Assembly (NCBI GenBank): GCA_937891905.1
Contig: CALATT010000108.1
Location: 1 to 12,564 of the forward strand
Length of the DNA stretch: 12,564 bases
Origin: an uncultured Bacteroidales bacterium
GTDB taxonomy: Bacteria > Bacteroidota > Bacteroidia > Bacteroidales > Paludibacteraceae
Direction: 5' to 3'
Below, piece after piece: positions 11,313-12,564 of the stretch. The translations under genes and the position numbers were made by a program. Every line of letters begins with the position of its first letter. Within the stretch, counting starts at the first letter, position 1. Below the pieces are notes generated by a model. It was not told the origin of the DNA. It did no database searches and saw only the letters and a list, made by a program, of their open reading frames with translations.

Positions 11313-12428
11313 GAGGACGATTTCGACGCGGCGATTCATCTGGCGATGCTCGTCATTATCGTTAGGCACAATAGGATCTTTCTCTCCACGGCCCTCAATA
11401 TCTATTCTATCCTCTGCTATTCCACGATTAATCATCTCCTGGCGTACCGACTGGCAACGACCTTCAGACAAAGTCTGATTAGCACGATCCGAGCCAATAT
11501 CGTCCGTGTGGCCAATAATACGAATACGCTGTTTAGGACGAGCACGCAAGAGATTATACAACTCCGCCAAAGCAGCCTCTGAAGAACTCAAAATCTGCGT
11601 TTTGCCCGTAGCGAAATAGATATCACGCATGACGAACGATTTGATTTCCTTGGGCACCATCTCTATGCCCGTATAATCATGCGCATCGAAGATAGTATCC
11701 CTAAAGGGATAATAATTGATGGCTGTGGCCTCAATAGTATAGAAAGGTTGTCTATCATCGAGTAAGACAGCCAAGACTGAATGGAGGGAATCGGAGGTAG
11801 TCTGCATCACCTTTCGGTGGCGATGATTACGCACGACGACATTCGCCACGACGGGTCGCGAAGTGAGGGAATCGGTGACAGTGAGCGTGAGGCGCGTTTC
11901 TGGATAAAGCGCCACGCGGATAGTATCTTCGTCTTCCTTATGATTGAAATAGAGTGTATCTGAGGCAAAGAAGCCCGTTTTGGCTGCATAGACCCAATAG
12001 CGTCCTTCTGGCAAGCCACGCGATATGCGTGCACGCTTTTGGTCGGTAGCCTTATTCACTTTGGGTTTGCGCCCTGGGCGTGCTTTGACATCTTGTACTT
12101 GGATATGTGTAGCAGGGAGGGGTTCACCTGTCTTTAGATTATACGAATAGACATACAATAGGGGTTTGCCATCTTTGATGCGCTGGCGTTTAGCTGCTTG
12201 GCGTTTTTTCTCTGCTTTCTTGGCCGCTGCTGCTTTCTTAGCTGCGCGTTTACGCGCCGCTTTGCGTTTGGCTGCCTCGCGTTTTTTCTGCGCTGGTGTT
12301 AGTTTTTTAGTATTCTGTTCTGTCTTAGGCGCTGGTGCAGCGTAGACAGCGAGGGGTTCGCATAGTAAGCATGCGAGTAGAAGGATGCGGCAAAGGCGCG
12401 GGATGATATGTTTTATTGCTGATTGCAA
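11307..12428 (-). CDS. OmpA-family protein with basic helical linker and two beta domains
   Basis: 373 residues. Signal peptide 1-30 (hydrophobic about 12-28, probable cleavage in VYA-AP). Residues 41-85 are almost only Lys, Arg, Ala, Gln and Glu, predicted as a long, strongly basic helix. Residues about 90-175 and 176-255 look like two carboxypeptidase-regulatory-like beta domains (TGEPLPATHIQV ... LPEGRYWVYAAKTGF, then a diverged copy with SLTSRPVVANVVV). Residues about 265-373 are the OmpA C-terminal peptidoglycan-binding domain: DIYFATGK (Phe272), GHTDD (His307-Asp310), NQTLSEGR (Asn316-Arg324) and RRVEI near the end; Asp and Arg of these motifs bind meso-diaminopimelate in the family. 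There is no OmpA-type membrane barrel, so it is probably a periplasmic or outer-membrane-associated linker to the wall. The start is TTG at 12426-12428: a TAA lies four codons upstream in frame, and the first in-frame ATG is far inside, past the signal peptide. Its TAA stop lies in a tandem repeat. Confidence 0.88.
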   Translation of the reverse strand: MQSAIKHIIPRLCRILLLACLLCEPLAVYAAPAPKTEQNTKKLTPAQKKREAAKRKAARKRAAKKAAAAKKAEKKRQAAKRQRIKDGKPLLYVYSYNLKTGEPLPATHIQVQDVKARPGRKPKVNKATDQKRARISRGLPEGRYWVYAAKTGFFASDTLYFNHKEDEDTIRVALYPETRLTLTVTDSLTSRPVVANVVVRNHRHRKVMQTTSDSLHSVLAVLLDDRQPFYTIEATAINYYPFRDTIFDAHDYTGIEMVPKEIKSFVMRDIYFATGKTQILSSSEAALAELYNLLRARPKQRIRIIGHTDDIGSDRANQTLSEGRCQSVRQEMINRGIAEDRIDIEGRGEKDPIVPNDNDEHRQMNRRVEIVLL

Positions 12429-12564
12429 GATGATGTTTTATTGTTATAACAAAAATAATAAAAACAAAATGAAAATATAAAAAACATTCTTTTTAGTTAA
12501 CCAAAAACAACGAACCCACCACCGCTATGCTTTCAGCCCACGCGGCTTCGAGCGTAAACAACTA
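12429..12564. other. Upstream region at the right edge
   Basis: About 80 nt next to the OmpA-family gene are extremely A-rich on the plus strand. The last 55 nt (12510-12564) are much richer in GC and contain CGCGGCTTCG, also present in reverse at the hairpin of 10729-10738. Two plus-strand frames run open to the window edge (one with an ATG at 12526), but they are too short to call a gene. It could be the start of a divergent gene or a dispersed repeat. Confidence 0.35.
12450..12457 (-). promoter_or_regulatory. Possible -7 box for the OmpA-family gene
   Basis: The minus strand reads TATTTTTG, matching TAnnTTTG. Transcription would begin near 12443, leaving a leader of about 15 nt before the TTG start. 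At the -33 position there is only a T-rich stretch, so the match is moderate; the strongly A/T composition makes chance matches likely. Confidence 0.4.

Noticed and set aside
12367..12371. A lipobox-like LLAC in the OmpA-family signal peptide
   Set aside because: The sequence after the Cys stays hydrophobic for about ten residues and ends in a good type I cleavage site (VYA-AP), so a lipoprotein is less likely.

Overview
The window looks like chromosomal DNA of a member of the Bacteroidota, most likely Bacteroidales. The evidence is a giant surface protein with a C-terminal type IX secretion (T9SS) sorting domain, an OmpA-family protein with Bacteroidales-style beta domains, a four-helix-bundle/zinc-ribbon protein of a Bacteroidota type, and AT-rich intergenic DNA with TAnnTTTG-type promoter boxes. 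No genus can be assigned from the sequence alone.

All five genes lie on the minus strand, so transcription runs from right to left. From the right edge: a 135-nt upstream region; an OmpA-family outer-membrane/peptidoglycan-linking protein with a very basic helical stretch (11307-12428, apparent TTG start); a roughly 600-nt gene-free region with a 14-bp tandem array, an 11-bp duplication, several inverted repeats and the best promoter candidate of the window; a Bro-N/DinD-like antirepressor-type protein (9859-10710); a 140-nt spacer packed with short GC-rich palindromes; a 2841-residue modular secreted protein covering two thirds of the window (1193-9718); a 113-residue protein with a signal peptide and a C-terminal membrane tail that starts 15 nt after the giant gene stops (836-1177); a 59-nt spacer with four 7-bp tandem units; and a four-helix-bundle protein with a C-terminal topoisomerase-type zinc ribbon (33-776).

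The giant gene and the small tail-anchored protein are probably one transcription unit and look like a secreted/surface pair: the first would cross the inner membrane by Sec and the outer membrane by T9SS, the second has a tripartite, sorting-signal-like C-terminus. The most interesting single feature is a run of eight C residues (coding strand) just upstream of the signal peptide core of the giant protein. It is flanked by an inverted repeat, and no ATG/GTG/TTG codon usable to make the signal peptide lies downstream of it. This is the layout expected of a slipped-strand, phase-variable surface protein. Nothing here resembles a complete defence system, CRISPR array, prophage or insertion sequence; the antirepressor-like gene has no phage neighbours in the window.
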